DNA from: Rhynchopus sp. YZ270_cl-10
Lineage: Eukaryota; Euglenozoa; Diplonemea; Diplonemida; Diplonemidae
Direction of reading: 5' to 3'
Assembly (NCBI GenBank): GCA_964035575.1
Contig: OZ037930.1
Coordinates: 186,001 to 250,000, forward strand
DNA length: 64,000 nt
Shown: positions 62,358 through 64,000 of the stretch, piece by piece
Numbering within the stretch: position 1 is the first letter of the stretch
How the letters are laid out: the number at the start of each line of letters is the position of its first letter
Notes under the pieces: model-generated
Seen by the model: only the letters and a program-made list of their open reading frames with translations
Told to the model about the DNA's origin: nothing
Databases searched by the model: none
Translations under genes and position numbers: made by a program

Positions 62358-64000
62358 CTAGACCACCTCACACACTGAAGGCATGTGTACAGGGTCAAGC
62401 AGGAGCCGCCACACTGAACGGTCCTGTAGAGCATACTGCATTGGTGTGTGAGTGGTCTCTGGTTCGAATGGAGGCATGGTTGCGAGGAAGCGGGTCAACA
62501 TGGTGTCTGCAGAGCCTTCCAGCGCGAGATATGTGTTGATCCACAGCACTGCATCGCCTTGGAGCGTTGCACCACCATCCTTCCCCGCACCACCATGCCT
62601 TTCACGGTACGCCTGCCGGAAATGCACCAACACACCCCACAGGGGCTCCACCTTCTCTGCCACCTCCGCCCCTGCTGCCCCTTCCTTTAGCTTGACCACT
62701 ACACCAAACACTTCTTCACCTATCAGATGTGCCAATAGACGTACCCCTTTCCCTTCACTAAAGCGCAATGTACACAGTACTATGTCTAGTAGCAGCTCCG
62801 GTGTGTCCGATGAAATGGAATTTTCTAATAAGGTTGACAACCCGGTGCAAATGAAAGGCGCTGGGGTGCACACAAAAGGCGTGGTACTCCGGAGGCAGTG
62901 AAGCGCCCCGACCCGCACCCCCCATGAAATGTCGCTTCGAAGCACCGCGTAGAGCACCGCAAAGGTGACCTCCCCAGCAGTCTGTGCATTGATACACCCC
63001 GACCCGACCCTCTGGAGGAGCTCTTCCCCCCAGGGAGGGGTACTATGAAACAGCGCGCCCCAGGTTAGCTCGGAGCAGAGCATGGTTATGAGGGAGAGTG
63101 CGGTGGTGGTGGTGACGTTTTGACGTTTTGCGGCGCGTTGTGATGGGAGATCTTCAGAAAGAATGCAGGAGACAAAGTGGAGCAGTGTATGAAGAAGCCT
63201 TTCGGGACGTTCTGTGGTAAGCGCCAACCGGACTTCTGTAGAAGCCTCTGCTAACGTATAGAGCGCAAGCAGGGTTTCTGCTGGTGCATATCGTGGTAGG
63301 GGTTTTCTATATCCCCCCAACACCGTGGCAAGGCTAAACCCCATTGGCTTCACAGCATGCAAACGATGAGCGGTCAACCCTGCCTCCAAACCCTCCAAAA
63401 GAAACTTCACTTCCTTCACCCTTCTCGAAAATTCGCGTAATGTGGAACGAAAAAAATCGTGTTTTTGAACCTCATCCAGGGAAATGAGGGTTCCATTACC
63501 AGATTCTCCTAGACCACGTAAAAAACGGGATCGTTGAAACAACAATAAAAAGAGATGACTGCAGGCATCTATGTAGGAACACATTGCGGCTTCCTCGGAG
63601 AAGTACCCTTCTTGCACTGTCCCTGCCAGAACGTTAAGAAGCGACGTGAACAACGCGGCACGATGCGGCAACGGAGATCCTGGTAGCGAAAGCTCCGTCC
63701 AGAGACGGTACATAATGGATTGACAGTGCTGGGCGTTATGGTGGTAGGCGAAGGAGCGATCCTGCCCTGCAGGGGGGCTTTCGTACACACCTGGACGCAC
63801 CTCTCGCTTTATCACCGCACTATGTATACACGGTGGCAACAACGTTGCGATACACACCCGCATTATGCGAAACCTATAGGTCCTCTCCTTTACCCCTTCT
63901 CCGGACCGCCCCCAGACTGCACCTCGGCAGATTTCTTTTAACCCGCCGCTGTACTCTGATAGAGATTCGAAGATGTTCGGTACGTTGTGGCCATGAGCAT
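62358..64000 (-). CDS. unrecognised helical protein, 5' part beyond the right edge
   Basis: The frame is open from the right edge to TAG at 62358, giving at least 547 residues; the ATG at 63863 is internal and not taken as the start. The sequence is Leu/Ala-rich and helical with Cys, resembling an armadillo/HEAT-type solenoid (LSLITMLCSELTWGALFHST, ELLLDIVLCTLRFSEGKGVR), without a domain I can name. It may be a large nuclear-transport or scaffold-type protein, but that is only an impression from composition. Confidence 0.65.
   Translation of the reverse strand, partial: AHGHNVPNIFESLSEYSGGLKEICRGAVWGRSGEGVKERTYRFRIMRVCIATLLPPCIHSAVIKREVRPGVYESPPAGQDRSFAYHHNAQHCQSIMYRLWTELSLPGSPLPHRAALFTSLLNVLAGTVQEGYFSEEAAMCSYIDACSHLFLLLFQRSRFLRGLGESGNGTLISLDEVQKHDFFRSTLREFSRRVKEVKFLLEGLEAGLTAHRLHAVKPMGFSLATVLGGYRKPLPRYAPAETLLALYTLAEASTEVRLALTTERPERLLHTLLHFVSCILSEDLPSQRAAKRQNVTTTTALSLITMLCSELTWGALFHSTPPWGEELLQRVGSGCINAQTAGEVTFAVLYAVLRSDISWGVRVGALHCLRSTTPFVCTPAPFICTGLSTLLENSISSDTPELLLDIVLCTLRFSEGKGVRLLAHLIGEEVFGVVVKLKEGAAGAEVAEKVEPLWGVLVHFRQAYRERHGGAGKDGGATLQGDAVLWINTYLALEGSADTMLTRFLATMPPFEPETTHTPMQYALQDRSVWRLLLDPVHMPSVCEVV

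Overview
The window looks like nuclear DNA of a unicellular eukaryote. Every confidently recognised gene is read from the minus strand, as in the long one-directional gene arrays of Euglenozoa. Several genes have GT-AG introns with GTATGT/GTATGG donors and CAG acceptors, and a PRP16-type spliceosomal helicase is present. At least nine genes have a C/T-rich tract ending in AG 8 to 43 bases before the start codon, the look of a spliced-leader acceptor. Calpain-like pseudoproteases and Ubl-plus-repeat proteins are also common in that group. A diplonemid-like euglenozoan is my best guess; nothing in the window proves it. TAA, TAG and TGA all end good reading frames, so the code looks standard.

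Layout, left to right. 1-3 kb: an edge fragment, small elements and a spliced single-pass membrane protein. 3-12 kb: three WD-repeat genes with an N-terminal ubiquitin-like region and an M1 aminopeptidase gene. Two of the WD genes and two M1 copies lie in a 3-kb tandem duplication, and one M1 copy is gutted. 12.7-17.4 kb: a secreted sialate O-acetylesterase-like enzyme, a small basic protein and an unrecognised two-exon gene. 17.4-23 kb: gene-poor DNA full of homopolymer runs and short dispersed elements. 23-31.3 kb: a Ubl-TPR protein, a three-exon secreted protein and a three-exon calpain-like gene. 34-44 kb: a full-size ABCA transporter, a 1.6-kb inverted-repeat element, tandem repeats and a Ubl-LRR gene. 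44.7-52.2 kb: a membrane cyclase-homology protein, PRP16 and a WW-domain protein. 52.4-58 kb: a large inverted repeat, one arm of which is split by a 2.8-kb hAT element carrying a 1.3-kb 8-bp satellite. 60.5-64 kb: 3-ketodihydrosphingosine reductase and a gene running off the right edge.

Three things stand out. First, WD, TPR and LRR repeat proteins here share a similar ~75-residue N-terminal region, as if one module had been joined to different repeat scaffolds. Second, many copies of short (35-110 bp) stem-loop-like repeats lie between A/T runs, nearly all in one orientation relative to the genes. Third, three non-autonomous hAT elements with 8-bp target duplications share an internal module; one sits in an intron and another in one arm of a palindrome whose other arm keeps the empty site.

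The genes are a mix of housekeeping functions (splicing, sphingolipid synthesis, lipid transport, glycan deacetylation) and lineage-specific repeat proteins. No pathway-level operon logic is visible, which fits eukaryotic polycistrons.
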